Positions 1-8,824 are shown, numbered from the stretch's first letter. The stretch is 64,000 nucleotides of DNA from Granulicella sp. dw_53 (GCF_018449545.1 NZ_JAAVUR010000006.1:248001-312000), one strand, 5' to 3'. Program-made: numbers and translations. The notes: generated from the letters alone by a model not told the origin.

Positions 1-244
1 GGAAGGAGGTTGCGATGGCCGAAATGCGCTCCGGATACTGAGCGCGCGATCCTGCGGGATTGTCTCCAGTAAAAACGCAGCGACAAGTGTGCGGGCGCGG
101 GTTTTGTAGAGGCGAGGCGGTCCGAAGGCAGGGGCTCGGAGAAGGGAACCCGGGGTTGAACTCGCTAAGAAAAGGGCCGCTCCCATATAATCGGAGACTC
201 CCCCCTAGATGTACCGGCGGGCGCGATTTTAGAGCAGTGAGGGT
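1..244. other. Leader region before bamA; possible tail of an upstream gene
   Basis: No complete gene is visible. Frame 3 reads a short open stretch ending in ...AEMRSGY at a TGA (positions 39-41), which could be the C-terminus of a gene that begins outside the window. The same bases also look like a ribosome-binding site (GGAGG at 5-9) followed by an ATG at 15, so either reading is possible. The rest is the untranslated leader of bamA, with a TATAAT at 186-191 that could be a -10 box. Confidence 0.3.
186..191 (+). promoter_or_regulatory. Candidate -10 box upstream of bamA
   Basis: A perfect TATAAT lies 53 bases before the bamA GTG. The nearest -35-like hexamer (TTGAAC, about 156-161) is 24 bases away, longer than the usual 16-18, so the -35 assignment is doubtful. 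Confidence 0.3.
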
Positions 245-3229
245 GTGCGTATCTTTACCGAGAATCGAGAGAGCGAAAGCTCCCTGAAGAGCAAGACCAA
301 GACTGTGCGCCCGCGCTCCAGACGCTTCCGCATCCTTATTGCCGCTGCCCCATTGCTGGTTCTGGGGGCGTCCGCTGTTGCCGGACTGGCCCAGGCTGCG
401 CGGAATCCGCAGAACATCTTCACCACTCCGGCGCCGCAGGGGGTGCAGACGCTTTGCCAGCCCCAGGTGGTCGGGAATCGCAGAATCCCAAAGGAATCAG
501 TGCTGGCGCGGCTGTTTTCGAGGGCGAACGACCTGTACGATCCGCTGGTGGTCGAGCGGGACTTCAACTCCCTTTGGAACACGGGCTACTTCGACGATGT
601 GAGGATTGAACGGACGGACGACGAAAAATGCGTGCAACTGCATATTTATGTCCGCGAGAAGCCGACCATCCGGGAGATCAACTACAAGGGTTTGAATGCG
701 GTCTCGCAGTCGGATGTGCTGGAACGGTTCAAGAAGGCCAAGGTGCCGCTGACGGTCGAGAGCCAGTACGACCCGACCAAGATCAAGCGCGCAGAGAATA
801 CGTTGAAAGAGCTGCTGGCCGAGCACGGCCACCAGTTTGCCACGATCCGGACCGAGGTGAAGACGATTCCTCCGGCGGCAGTGGCGATCACGTTCAATAT
901 CAAAGAGGGCCCGACGGTAAAGGTCGGCAAGATCGCCTTCCAGGGCAACGACAGCGTCAACGACCGCACTCTGCGGGCGGCGATGCGGAATCTGAAGCCG
1001 ATCGGTATCCCGCACTCGATCATCCTGGAGAATCTGTTTGCGCGCACCTTCGACGCGAGCAAGCTGGACGAGGATACGGAGCGCGTACGGCAGGCTTACA
1101 GGGATCGCGGCTACTTCAAGGCGCTGACCAGCGAACCGACGACGCACACACGCGATGCAGGCGGCTTGAATCCGTTTACGTTGCGGCCGTCCAAGGGCAA
1201 GCGAATCGATATCCTGATGCTGGTGGAAGAGGGAAGCCGGTACAAGCTGGGCGGCATTACCTTCTCAGGCAATAAAGAAGTTACGAACGTCAAGGTATTG
1301 CGGGCGCAGTTTGCGCAGAAGGATGGCGAGTACTTCAACGCCACACTCTTCGGCAAGGGGCTGGAGCAGCTCCGCAAGGCCTATGGCTCGCTGGGCTTCA
1401 TCAACTTCGTCGGCACGCCGATACCGCGCACCGACGAGGCGAAGAAGCTGGTGTACCTGGATATCGAGATCGACGAGGGCAAGAAGTTCTTCGTATCGCG
1501 GATCGAGTTCACTGGTAATACGATTACGCGCGACAAGGTCATTCGCCGCGAACTGATGCTCGAGGAGGGGCAGCAGTACAACAGCCAGCAGTGGGAGCTT
1601 TCGATCCTGCGGTTGAACCAACTCAACTACTTCGAGCCGCTAAAGGTAGACCAGGACTCGGAGAGCCGCCTGAATCCGGACGACGGAACGGTAGATCTGT
1701 TGCTCAAGCTGAAGGAGAAGGGCAAGAACTCCATCGGGTTGAACGGCGGTATCAGCGGACTCTCGGGAACGTTTATCGGATTGAACTACGAGACGAATAA
1801 CTTCCTGGGACTGGGCGAGACGCTGAGCGTGCAGGCCAATATCGGCGACCTGTCCCGAAACCTGAGCTTTGGGTTTACCGAGCCTTATTTCCGGAACAAA
1901 CCAATCTCGCTGGGCATGCAGGTATTTACCAGCAAATTCGACTACAACCCTGCTAAGGCCAGCGGAATTACCCAGGGCGGCAGCGCGAACCTCACCAACG
2001 CGCAACAGTCGCAACTGACGAACTATAACCAGGCGACGACCGGCCTTACCATTTCGTTGAGCCAGCCGCTGCGCCATCTGTTTGCACGGAGCGGCGTGGC
2101 GCGCGTCGGCGTCTCGTACTCGCTGTCACGGTCTTCGGTGACGACGTTCAACGACAATACGAGGAACGTGTTCCAGTCGCTGGCGTTCCGTTCCGGCGTA
2201 GCCGGGCAGAACCAGTTGAACGGCATCATCACCTCGGTGGTTACGCCGAGCTTCACGTTCTCGAGCCTGGACCGCGCAGTAGGCCCCCATACGGGTAAGG
2301 ACTTCAACGTCGCGGTGCAGATTGCAGGCGCGGCCGGAAATGTGAAGTACTACCAGCCGGTGATGTCGTATCGGCAGTTCTTCCCGATGAAGGGCCTCAA
2401 GGTAAATCGCGAAGGACACAACGTCCTGGGCTATCGCGTGCAGGTCTCCCACGTAGCCGGCTTCGGCGGCCAGGTGGCTCCTCCCACCAACCGTATCTAT
2501 AACGGTGGCGAGTCGGATATCCGCGGCTTCGATGTGCGGTCGGCTTCGCCGTACACCTTCATTCCAACGAAGGTCATGTTCAACCTGACCAATCCGGACG
2601 GCACCTCGACGGTGCCGCGCGATCCGACCAACCCGACGCTGGGGGCTGTGCAGATTCCGCTGCCTGTCTATCGTCTGGTCTCGATCGGTGGAGACACCAG
2701 CGTAACGGCGAATCTCGAGTACCGCATTCCGATCATCAATCAGGTGACGTTCGCGTTCTTTACCGACTTCGGGATGACTTTTGATACGCAGCCAGGACAG
2801 TTGCGGCAGAGTCCGGCCGGGCAGTCTTTGATCAACAGCCCTTCCTATGGCTGCCCGACGTTGATCAATGGAGCCTGCTTCGGAGGCCAGCAGGTCATCT
2901 TTCCTGCTCAGTTGAAGACGGTACCCTTCACCAACTACGTGCCTCGCATGTCGAACGGTGCGGAGCTGCAGGTGATTCTGCCGATCGTCAATGCACCGTT
3001 CCGGATCTTCTACGCGTACAACCCGCTGCGGTTGTTCAGAGATGTTCCGCAACAGTTGGCGCTGCCTCAGACCTGCTCCGCTACTGTGACGAATTGCTTC
3101 CGAAACTTCTTCCCGAACTCGGGCGCTGGAGACTTCAGCTACGCTCAAGCGGTGCAGTTCTATGGAGCAGACTATACGCTCCGCGAACCGCGTAAGACCC
3201 TTCGGTTGACGGTCAGTACGACCTTCTAA
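245..3229 (+). CDS. bamA: Outer membrane protein assembly factor BamA
   Basis: BamA is the central beta-barrel of the BAM complex and inserts beta-barrel proteins into the outer membrane. The 994-residue product has a basic start, a hydrophobic signal segment (about residues 31-48), several POTRA repeats across about residues 70-480 (recurring forms such as VREKPTIREINYKG and GSRYKLGGITFSGN), and a C-terminal Omp85 barrel. The conserved barrel-loop motif (I)RGF is at R760-G761-F762, and the protein ends in an aromatic residue (VSTTF), as outer membrane barrels do. It is longer than the E. coli protein (about 810), mainly through barrel loops. The GTG at 245 opens the frame; GTG and the signal peptide position fit, although no strong ribosome-binding site is seen. 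The gene stands alone, followed by a hairpin at 3252-3276. Confidence 0.95.
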   Translation: MRIFTENRESESSLKSKTKTVRPRSRRFRILIAAAPLLVLGASAVAGLAQAARNPQNIFTTPAPQGVQTLCQPQVVGNRRIPKESVLARLFSRANDLYDPLVVERDFNSLWNTGYFDDVRIERTDDEKCVQLHIYVREKPTIREINYKGLNAVSQSDVLERFKKAKVPLTVESQYDPTKIKRAENTLKELLAEHGHQFATIRTEVKTIPPAAVAITFNIKEGPTVKVGKIAFQGNDSVNDRTLRAAMRNLKPIGIPHSIILENLFARTFDASKLDEDTERVRQAYRDRGYFKALTSEPTTHTRDAGGLNPFTLRPSKGKRIDILMLVEEGSRYKLGGITFSGNKEVTNVKVLRAQFAQKDGEYFNATLFGKGLEQLRKAYGSLGFINFVGTPIPRTDEAKKLVYLDIEIDEGKKFFVSRIEFTGNTITRDKVIRRELMLEEGQQYNSQQWELSILRLNQLNYFEPLKVDQDSESRLNPDDGTVDLLLKLKEKGKNSIGLNGGISGLSGTFIGLNYETNNFLGLGETLSVQANIGDLSRNLSFGFTEPYFRNKPISLGMQVFTSKFDYNPAKASGITQGGSANLTNAQQSQLTNYNQATTGLTISLSQPLRHLFARSGVARVGVSYSLSRSSVTTFNDNTRNVFQSLAFRSGVAGQNQLNGIITSVVTPSFTFSSLDRAVGPHTGKDFNVAVQIAGAAGNVKYYQPVMSYRQFFPMKGLKVNREGHNVLGYRVQVSHVAGFGGQVAPPTNRIYNGGESDIRGFDVRSASPYTFIPTKVMFNLTNPDGTSTVPRDPTNPTLGAVQIPLPVYRLVSIGGDTSVTANLEYRIPIINQVTFAFFTDFGMTFDTQPGQLRQSPAGQSLINSPSYGCPTLINGACFGGQQVIFPAQLKTVPFTNYVPRMSNGAELQVILPIVNAPFRIFYAYNPLRLFRDVPQQLALPQTCSATVTNCFRNFFPNSGAGDFSYAQAVQFYGADYTLREPRKTLRLTVSTTF

Positions 3230-3251
3230 GAAGCGTGTTTCGTTGGGATTA

Positions 3252-3276
3252 GGGGAACGGGCTTCGGCTGTTCCCC
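3252..3276 (+). terminator. Hairpin after bamA
   Basis: GGGGAAC (3252-3258) pairs perfectly with GTTCCCC (3270-3276), followed by AGTTTCGTT. It lies 22 bases after the bamA stop and could terminate bamA, although the T-run is short. Confidence 0.5.
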
Positions 3277-3298
3277 AGTTTCGTTGCATCCAAAGAAG

Positions 3299-4117
3299 AT
3301 GGCAAACGCAACCATCTCGCGTCCCATTCAAGCGCTTCGAGGGTATGTGACCTCGCTGGAAGCGGCGGTGACTCTTTGCCTGGCCGATCCGCAGCCGAAG
3401 GCGGTTCATATCCTGCGTACGACCTCGCGCCGTATCGAGGCGCAACTCACTCTGCTTTCGCTGCTGCCGAACTTGCCGTCCTACGTAGAGGCCGCCGAGA
3501 AGGTGCAGCGGCGACTTAGGAAGATTCGCCGCGCTGCGGGTCAGGTGCGGGACTTCGATGTCCAGATCGACCTTGTCTCGGAGCAGACGAATGCCGGGAC
3601 CAAGAAGGACTCCCGCGAGCTTCGCAAGGTGCTGAAGCATCGTCGGAGAGAAGCTGCGGATGAGTTGGTGGAGCTTCTCGAAGGACAGCAGGCCAAGTTG
3701 ACTCGCTCACTCGAGTCGCTGGTGAAGGCGCTCGAGCCAGCGGAGGATCTTTCGCTCTCCGCGACGCAGCTTAGCGGGCTGGTTCGAGAGTGGTTCGCTG
3801 GCCGTTTGGCAGAGGGCACTGCTCCGGACGATCCGGAGTGGATGCACGATCTGCGGAAGACAGCCAAGGCTGCCAGATACATCGCCGAGACGGCTCCTTC
3901 GGCCGCGCGTACTCTCCGGAAGCTGGCCAAGCACTTCGAGTCGCTGCAGCACTCGGGGGGCGAGTGGCACGACTGGATGGTTCTGGCGGAGGTCGCTCAT
4001 GAACAGCTCGGCAGGTCTTCTGCTCTGACACAGGCCTTCTGCCGAAGGTCGCGTTCGGCGATGACTTCCTATCGAGCTCGGGTGGATTCGATCAGGGCCG
4101 ATTCGATCAGTTCTTAG
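3299..4117 (+). CDS. CHAD domain protein
   Basis: CHAD domains are alpha-helical, rich in conserved histidine and basic residues, and bind inorganic polyphosphate or phosphorylated metabolites. This 272-residue protein is almost entirely one CHAD domain: the repeated helical signatures are HILRTTSRRIEAQL near the N-terminus and WMHDLRKTAKAARYIAE in the second half, each with the family His and basic residues. No CYTH (triphosphatase) domain is fused or adjacent. The start is chosen at ATG 3299 (MANATIS); an upstream in-frame TTG at 3284 would add five residues. The C-terminal residues are Ser/Ile/Asp rich. It is separate from bamA and faces the cytochrome lipoprotein gene tail to tail. Confidence 0.8.
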   Translation: MANATISRPIQALRGYVTSLEAAVTLCLADPQPKAVHILRTTSRRIEAQLTLLSLLPNLPSYVEAAEKVQRRLRKIRRAAGQVRDFDVQIDLVSEQTNAGTKKDSRELRKVLKHRRREAADELVELLEGQQAKLTRSLESLVKALEPAEDLSLSATQLSGLVREWFAGRLAEGTAPDDPEWMHDLRKTAKAARYIAETAPSAARTLRKLAKHFESLQHSGGEWHDWMVLAEVAHEQLGRSSALTQAFCRRSRSAMTSYRARVDSIRADSISS

Positions 4118-4142
4118 GATCGGTCAGCTCAGATCCATCAGT

Positions 4143-4207
4143 CTTTTAGAACCCATTAGTTTCTTAGAACCCATTAGTTCTTAGAGTCCGTTAGTTCTTA
4201 GGGTCTG
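4143..4207. repeat. Degenerate 17-18 bp tandem repeat between convergent genes
   Basis: Three full units and one partial unit: 4143-4159, 4160-4177, 4178-4194 and 4195-4207. The consensus is about TTCTTAGAACCCATTAG. The last unit overlaps the stop codon end of the minus-strand haem lipoprotein gene, so each unit, read on the minus strand, contains a copy of the CTAAGAACTAA that ends that gene. Confidence 0.75.
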
Positions 4208-4604
4208 TCGGCATGATGGCGCCAGCTTTGATCCAGCGCTCGATTACTGCGATCTCGGCGTCGGAGAGCTTTTTGCGCTTGTCGGGCATGGGCATGGGGT
4301 TGTCCTTTGGACCTTCGTGGCGGATGAGCTGCACCATGAGGCTCGCTGTAGGATCGCCGGGGATCAAGGCTGTGCCATGTTTGCCGCCGCGTATCATTCC
4401 CGTTCGGGTCTGCATGCTGAGCTGGCCCTTGCGATTCATGCCTCCGTGGCAGCGGAAGCAGTTGGAGCGGAAGATGGGGAGTACGTCCTGGGTGTAGAAC
4501 CCTGGGTTAGCGGGGTCGTAGTCGACGTGAGGTTTTGGTGGTCCCAAATCGCATCCTATCAATAGGATAGCTCCAAGCATGACTCCGGCTATCCCGAACC
4601 GCAT
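4191..4604 (-). CDS. Small c-type cytochrome-domain lipoprotein
   Basis: This 137-residue product starts with a lipoprotein signal peptide with lipobox LLIGC (Cys18), so it should be lipid-anchored in the periplasm. It carries one haem-binding motif CFRCH (Cys49, Cys52, His53) and a distal Met-rich region (DNPMPMPDK) that could supply the sixth haem ligand. The layout (QDVLPIFRSNCFRCHGG ... LSDAEIAVIERWIKAGA) matches the planctomycete-type cytochrome C domain, in which a short N-terminal haem domain is often fused to larger enzymes; here it stands alone. The redox partner is unknown. It is convergent with the CHAD gene, across a tandem repeat that includes its stop codon. Confidence 0.8.
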   Translation of the reverse strand: MRFGIAGVMLGAILLIGCDLGPPKPHVDYDPANPGFYTQDVLPIFRSNCFRCHGGMNRKGQLSMQTRTGMIRGGKHGTALIPGDPTASLMVQLIRHEGPKDNPMPMPDKRKKLSDAEIAVIERWIKAGAIMPTDPKN

Positions 4605-4715
4605 AACCCCTCCGTTAACTCAAGAGTATACGGAACCCAGCTCAACACTTACACTGGGGGAAGCCGGTCTCTAAAGTAGGACTTGCTCTGGCGTCTCTGC
4701 GCCTCCTAAATCACT

Positions 4716-5867
4716 ATGCGCGCAACCGCCCCCATTACTGCCGTCCTGGCGCTCGCAGTCCTGTCTCTATCTCCTTCGCTCTACGCACGCCCGAAGAACA
4801 CCGTACATAAGACGCGCGTCCAGGCTGCTGCACCTGCTGCTCCTTCCAAGAAAAATCCGAAGGCTAAGATTAGTCCTAAGGCCGAGGCCAAACCCAAGGG
4901 GAAGCATCGGCGCAAACATCACGAGGTGATGGACGACGCTGTTCCTGTGACGATCGTGCGTGTCCATGGCAAGAATCGCCGGCATGCAGTTCCGAAGGTT
5001 TCCAAGGCTTCCAGTGAGATTGGCAGGAAGGCTAGTTCCTCGGATTTCCTCCAGGCGGCTACTCCTGCGGCTGCGGCTCCGGAGGCTTCGCCTCAGGCTG
5101 TTGTGTCCGGAGAGAATTCGAATCATCCTTCGGCGGAAAAGTCTGTCTCGGTTCTCAGCGTGATTCGTCCTGCCGCGCAGAGACCGGATCTTCCGACGGT
5201 CGCCGAGGCGGCTTCGACGCCGGTGCTGCTTCCTTCGCTTTATAACAAGCGCGGCCGCTTGATCGTTCCGCCGCCGATGAAGGGTTCGCACGAGATTCTG
5301 CTTCGTCAGAATCAGGTTGCCGATCGCGATGGGCTCGACCGCATTCGCGATGACGAAGATATTATCGAGCTTCGCGGCCAGAGGCTGCTGGTAGCACTTC
5401 CGGTTAGCGATACGCTGGTGGTGGATGAGCGTCTCCCGGCGAACCGCCGCTACTGCCGTCCTTGGACCGCGCAGTTTCTTACGGTGATGGCGCGGGCGTA
5501 TTACACGCAGTTTCATACTCCGCTGCAGGTCAACTCTGCCGTGCGAACGGTTGAGTTCCAGCAGCGGCTGCTTCGGACCAATGGGAATGCCGCGCCTGCC
5601 GAGGGCGATACTGCTTCGCCGCACTTGACCGGTCAGGCGGTGGATCTGGCGAAGCATGGACTTACGCTTACGCAGATCGCCTGGATGCGGGGCTATCTTC
5701 TGCCTCTGGTTCAGGAGGGCAAGGTCGATGTGGAGGAGGAGTTTCAGCAGGCTTGCTTCCATATCAGTGTCTATAAGAAGTACCTGCCGCCTGCTCCCAT
5801 GCCTCCACGGGATCTTATGACCGCGCACCGGAGTGGGACTACTTCTCTGGCTACGGCTGTGCACTAG
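4716..5867 (+). CDS. DUF5715 family protein (secreted, M15-peptidase-like C-terminus)
   Basis: The 383-residue product has a signal peptide (about residues 1-25, cleaving near SLYARP), then about 150 residues of low-complexity Lys/Ala/Pro-rich sequence (many PK and AAP runs) and a folded C-terminal part of about 180 residues. That part contains NSAVRTVEFQQRLLR, SPHLTGQAVDLAKHGL and ACFHISVY, which resemble the H...D...H metal ligands of D-Ala-D-Ala carboxypeptidases of the M15/VanY type. A peptidoglycan role in the periplasm is therefore inferred, not shown. The ATG at 4716 gives a good signal peptide. A rho-independent terminator follows at 6011-6040. Confidence 0.7.
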   Translation: MRATAPITAVLALAVLSLSPSLYARPKNTVHKTRVQAAAPAAPSKKNPKAKISPKAEAKPKGKHRRKHHEVMDDAVPVTIVRVHGKNRRHAVPKVSKASSEIGRKASSSDFLQAATPAAAAPEASPQAVVSGENSNHPSAEKSVSVLSVIRPAAQRPDLPTVAEAASTPVLLPSLYNKRGRLIVPPPMKGSHEILLRQNQVADRDGLDRIRDDEDIIELRGQRLLVALPVSDTLVVDERLPANRRYCRPWTAQFLTVMARAYYTQFHTPLQVNSAVRTVEFQQRLLRTNGNAAPAEGDTASPHLTGQAVDLAKHGLTLTQIAWMRGYLLPLVQEGKVDVEEEFQQACFHISVYKKYLPPAPMPPRDLMTAHRSGTTSLATAVH

Positions 5868-5870
5868 CAC

Positions 5871-6165
5871 CCCCTCCCCCTTGCCTGCGTGTAAGTGGTT
5901 TGTTCGCAGGGGGATAGGGATTGCCTGGGTCTCCAAATATGTCCAAACAAACGGCTTTTGGCTAAATACGTGCAGTCGTTGGAGTTACGGATTCTTTTGT
6001 TAAAGAGCGAAGCCCCGGTTTATCCCGGGGCTTTTTCTTTTGATTACTCTTCTATTTTATCGGGTGGGCTATAACTAATGTGCCAGTTTGTTTTATTTAT
6101 TATCTGGTTTGTTTTTATTGGGTTGTGGGGTTTTTGCGGGGTTTTGGGGCTTGACAGGATTTTTG
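5871..6165. repeat. Module D, copy 1
   Basis: This stretch shares an ordered set of blocks with 25278-25565: CCCCCTTGCCTG near the start, GTCCAAATA, a GC-rich hairpin with T-run, TTCTATTTTA, a GTGCCA block, TTGGGTTG and a TTGACA preceded by GGGG. Between blocks the two copies differ strongly. It is described as a pair of diverged intergenic modules; the function is unknown. Confidence 0.45.
6011..6040 (+). terminator. Rho-independent terminator
   Basis: AGCCCCGG (6011-6018) pairs with CCGGGGCT (6025-6032), with a six-base loop and a following T-rich run (TTTTCTTT). It lies 144 bases after the DUF5715 gene and is probably its terminator, or that of a short RNA from module D. Confidence 0.75.
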
Positions 6166-6206
6166 GGTTTGGGAAGTTTGCGGAGAGGGGAATAGGCTTG
6201 GGAAGG

Positions 6207-6260
6207 TTTTACTTCCCACCCTTCGCTAGAGACAAAGGCGCGAAGGATGGGGCACCCGGG
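6207..6260. repeat. Hairpin repeat type A, copy 1
   Basis: Nearly identical to 35187-35240. The arms CCCACCCTTCGC and GCGAAGGATGGGG form an almost complete stem around a 13-base loop, followed by CACCCGG. The flank AGGATGGGGCACCC is shared with type B repeats. Confidence 0.75.
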
Positions 6261-6320
6261 CTTTTGTGCTTGGGTTGAGGAGAGCGACGGCTAGAACGAG
6301 CAACAGCAAGTGCAACCGCG

Positions 6321-6382
6321 GGTCCTTCGACTGCGTAACTCGCGATGATGCTGCGAGTTACTTCGCTCAGGATGACAAATTT
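6321..6382. repeat. Hairpin repeat type C, copy 1
   Basis: Begins GGTCCTTCGACTGCG and ends CAGGATGACAAATTTG. The centre GTAACTCGC pairs perfectly with GCGAGTTAC around a nine-base loop. A diverged second copy is at 17697-17757. Confidence 0.7.
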
Positions 6383-6480
6383 GTGGGGGTTCGGTGGTCC
6401 AAATTTGTGGGGTCTGGTGGCTAGGCGCTGTGGCTTGGGGAGGGTATTGGTGTCCTGGGGATTTTGGTTTGGGGAGGGAG

Positions 6481-6555
6481 TGCGGTCGTGCTTCGCACGA
6501 TACCCCACCCTATTTGCGATGAAGCTGCAAATAGGATGGGGCACCCGCTTTTGTG
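6481..6555. repeat. Hairpin repeat type B, copy 1
   Basis: Two consecutive hairpins: TCGTGC/GCACGA (6486-6500), then CCCCACCCTATTTGC pairing with GCAAATAGGATGGGG with one mismatch. Other copies are at 14601-14675 and 35261-35336. Confidence 0.8.
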
Positions 6556-6635
6556 CCTGGTTGAGAGATGGTTCTCGTTGACGTTTGCTTTTGTGGCTGG
6601 GTTAGAGATGGTTCTCGGTGTGACTTGTGGGTGGG

Positions 6636-7637
6636 TTAGACTTTTTCTCTTTTTTGGTTGCTCCAGCTTTTGTAGGCGGCGTCCAGGGCGCGCATGTTTT
6701 TTACGCCGTCGTCGCCGGAGGCTTCGAAGGTTCCTTCGCCGCGGAAGGCTGAGGCGAAGCCGTCCAACATGCGGATGTAGCCGTCGGCGTTGTCGAGGGT
6801 GGTGTTTTCTATGAGCTGGCCGGCGCGGCGGAGGACGAGTTCTACGGGGCGGTCGACCGTCAGGCCGTTCTCGGCGATCAGAACGCCGTCCGATCCGGTC
6901 ACCTCGACGAGAGTCCGGTAGGGGGCGCGGGCGCTGACGCTTACGTTGGCGTATACGCCGCCTGTCATCTCAAGTTGCAGGTTGGCTATCGCGTCGAAGG
7001 TTCCTGAGGCGGCGTCGGTCCGGGCGAGGGTCTCTATGCTTTCGATCTCGCGATCGAGGACGAAGCGCAGCGCATCCATGCAGTGCACTCCTACGTCGGC
7101 GATCGGACCTCCGCAGGCGAGGCTGGAGTCGGTGATCCACTTTCGCGGCGCGAGGTTGGCGGGATAGGCGTAGAGGGCGTAGGCCAGTTGAGGCTCGCCG
7201 ATTGCGCCGGCGCGTATCTGGGTGCGAATCCACTCGAGGCTGCGGTTGTAGCGGAAGTTCTGGCCGACGCCGAAGAGGAGTCCGGCTGCGCGGGCGGCCG
7301 AGGCCATGTCTTCGGCGTCGTTGCCGTTCATGGCGAGCGGCTTCTCGCAGAGCACAGCCTTGCCGTGCTGGACTGCGAGCAGCATGTCCTCTTTGTGCAT
7401 GGAGTCGGGCGAGGTGATGAAGACTACATCGACGTCGGGGGAGGCGCAGAGCTCTTCGCGGGTGGCGAAGCAGTGGGGGATGTTGTGCTCCGCGCAGTTC
7501 TGCGCGGCGGCTCTAGCGTCCCTGCGCCACATGCCGGTGAGGACGGCGTTCTCGCTCTTTGCAAATGCGGGGAGCAGACGACGGACTGCATGATGGCCGA
7601 AGCCCAGAATGGCAAAGCGTACAGGAGGCTGACTCAT
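6636..7637 (-). CDS. Gfo/Idh/MocA family oxidoreductase
   Basis: NAD(P)-dependent dehydrogenase of the glucose-fructose oxidoreductase/inositol dehydrogenase family; the substrate is usually a sugar or cyclitol but cannot be read from the sequence. The 333-residue product has an N-terminal Rossmann motif (AILGFGHHAVRRLL; the usual GxGxxG is GFGHHA here), the catalytic/cofactor motif CEKPLAMN (about residues 97-104) and the C-terminal substrate domain with GGPIADVGVHCMD, whose Asp and His fit the family active site. It is the last gene of the minus-strand run after the PpiC-like gene (44-base gap), but its function has no obvious link with outer membrane folding. No signal peptide is seen, so it is probably cytoplasmic. 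Confidence 0.85.
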   Translation of the reverse strand: MSQPPVRFAILGFGHHAVRRLLPAFAKSENAVLTGMWRRDARAAAQNCAEHNIPHCFATREELCASPDVDVVFITSPDSMHKEDMLLAVQHGKAVLCEKPLAMNGNDAEDMASAARAAGLLFGVGQNFRYNRSLEWIRTQIRAGAIGEPQLAYALYAYPANLAPRKWITDSSLACGGPIADVGVHCMDALRFVLDREIESIETLARTDAASGTFDAIANLQLEMTGGVYANVSVSARAPYRTLVEVTGSDGVLIAENGLTVDRPVELVLRRAGQLIENTTLDNADGYIRMLDGFASAFRGEGTFEASGDDGVKNMRALDAAYKSWSNQKREKV

Positions 7638-7681
7638 GAAGGTCTCAGCTTTCAGTAGGTCGTTCGTAAGGGGCGTAAGGT

Positions 7682-8818
7682 CTAGTGGGCGTCGTTCTTG
7701 AAGATCTGTTCGGCGAGGAAGTTTTCGACCTTGGCCTGGTCGCGCAGCATCTCGAAGTAGGCGTTCTTCAATAGCTGTGAGCGGCCATCGCGGAGTTGCT
7801 GACGGATCGCCTGCTGCACGCGAGGATCGTTTACGTCGCGCTGTCCGGCGGGTTCGCGGGAGATGAGTTTATAGATGGAGTAGCCCATGGTCTTCTTGCT
7901 TTGGGCGTCGAGCAAGGGGAGGATGTCGGTGATGCCACCGGCCTTCAGCTTGGTGATCGCAGCAAAGACCATTGGATCGGCGTGCATCTGTGACTCGGCG
8001 ACGAAGCCCATGTCGCCACCGTTCGGGGCGGTCTCGGCACGCTCGGAGAAGTTCATCGCGATGGAGCCGAAGTCCTCGCCGCTGTCGAGCCGGTTCTTCA
8101 AGGCCTGGATCTTCTTCTTGGCCTCATCCTCGCTGGTGGCCTTGCTGCCCTGCAGGTTTCCCGGTTGAGGCGAGGGCACGCTGGTCACTTGGATCTGGGC
8201 GAGGTGGTACTGCGTCTCGATCAGGTTGAACTCTGCCTTGTGCTGTGTGAAGTAGTTGGTTACGTCGGCGTCGGTGACGGTGATCTTGGAGTTGATCTCC
8301 TTGTTCAGGAGCTTCTCCATCGTGAGGGAGCGGCGCAGGTCGTGTTTCACGTCGTCGAGGGTGTGGTTGCTGGCCTTCAGCCGCTGGTCGAACTGCTCCT
8401 CGGTGTAGGGAGCCTTCATCTCGGCGAGCTTGGCGTCTACCTCTTCGTTGCTGGCCGTGAGGTTCATCTTGGCGGCGCGCTGCTGGACGATCTCTTCGTC
8501 GATCAGCTCACGGAGCACGTTCAGGCGCAGGGAGTCGGCCTGTTCGTGGGTGGGCTGCTGTTGCTGCTGCTGAGCCTCGCCGAGCTGGGCCGCGTAGGCC
8601 TTGTCCAGATCGGGCTTCATGATCGCGTGTCCGTTTACAGTCGCGAGGACATCCGCGCTGTGGCCGCGATTACAACCTGTCACCGGCACCAGCGCAACGG
8701 CAAGCATAAGAGCGGCCGAGTAGGGCATGGCAGAGGACATCGCCCAGTTAAAGCTGCGAGCCGGGAAGGACGGAATGATTTCTTTCGATACTGTGTGCAC
8801 GCCTTGAGTCTCCTGCAT
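7682..8818 (-). CDS. PpiC/SurA-type peptidyl-prolyl isomerase lipoprotein
   Basis: A periplasmic folding factor: SurA/PpiC proteins chaperone outer membrane proteins and isomerise prolyl bonds. Residues about 57-180 form a SurA-like helical domain (VNGHAIMKPDLDKAY ... LIDEEIVQQRAAKMNL). A PpiC (rotamase) domain follows at about 205-320, with the signatures QYHLAQIQV, NFSERAETAPNGGDMGF and the YSIYKLISRE strand. A Gln run lies near residue 87. The lipobox VPVTGC puts the lipid-bearing Cys at residue 49 if translation starts at ATG 8818, which has a good AGGA site and sits 6 bases after the upstream gene. Internal ATGs at 8740 or 8728 would give a more usual signal length. It is coupled to the DsbA-like gene. 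Confidence 0.85.
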   Translation of the reverse strand: MQETQGVHTVSKEIIPSFPARSFNWAMSSAMPYSAALMLAVALVPVTGCNRGHSADVLATVNGHAIMKPDLDKAYAAQLGEAQQQQQQPTHEQADSLRLNVLRELIDEEIVQQRAAKMNLTASNEEVDAKLAEMKAPYTEEQFDQRLKASNHTLDDVKHDLRRSLTMEKLLNKEINSKITVTDADVTNYFTQHKAEFNLIETQYHLAQIQVTSVPSPQPGNLQGSKATSEDEAKKKIQALKNRLDSGEDFGSIAMNFSERAETAPNGGDMGFVAESQMHADPMVFAAITKLKAGGITDILPLLDAQSKKTMGYSIYKLISREPAGQRDVNDPRVQQAIRQQLRDGRSQLLKNAYFEMLRDQAKVENFLAEQIFKNDAH

Positions 8819-8824
8819 TCTTTC

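Larger units (their letters stand above)
5868..6635. other. Intergenic region carrying terminator and four repeat elements
   Basis: No gene is supported in these 768 bases. In order they hold: the first half of a module shared with 25278-25560 (about 5871-6165), including a terminator hairpin; a type A hairpin repeat (6207-6260); a type C hairpin repeat (6321-6382); and a type B double hairpin repeat (6481-6555). The rest is G/T-rich low-complexity sequence. Confidence 0.7.

Noticed and set aside
2126..3640. Minus-strand frame of 504 codons across bamA and the CHAD gene
   Set aside because: It is antisense to two well-supported genes and rich in Arg/His/Leu without recognisable domains.
6207..6555. 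Remnants of an insertion sequence
   Set aside because: The repeats are short hairpins without terminal repeats, target duplications or any transposase fragment.
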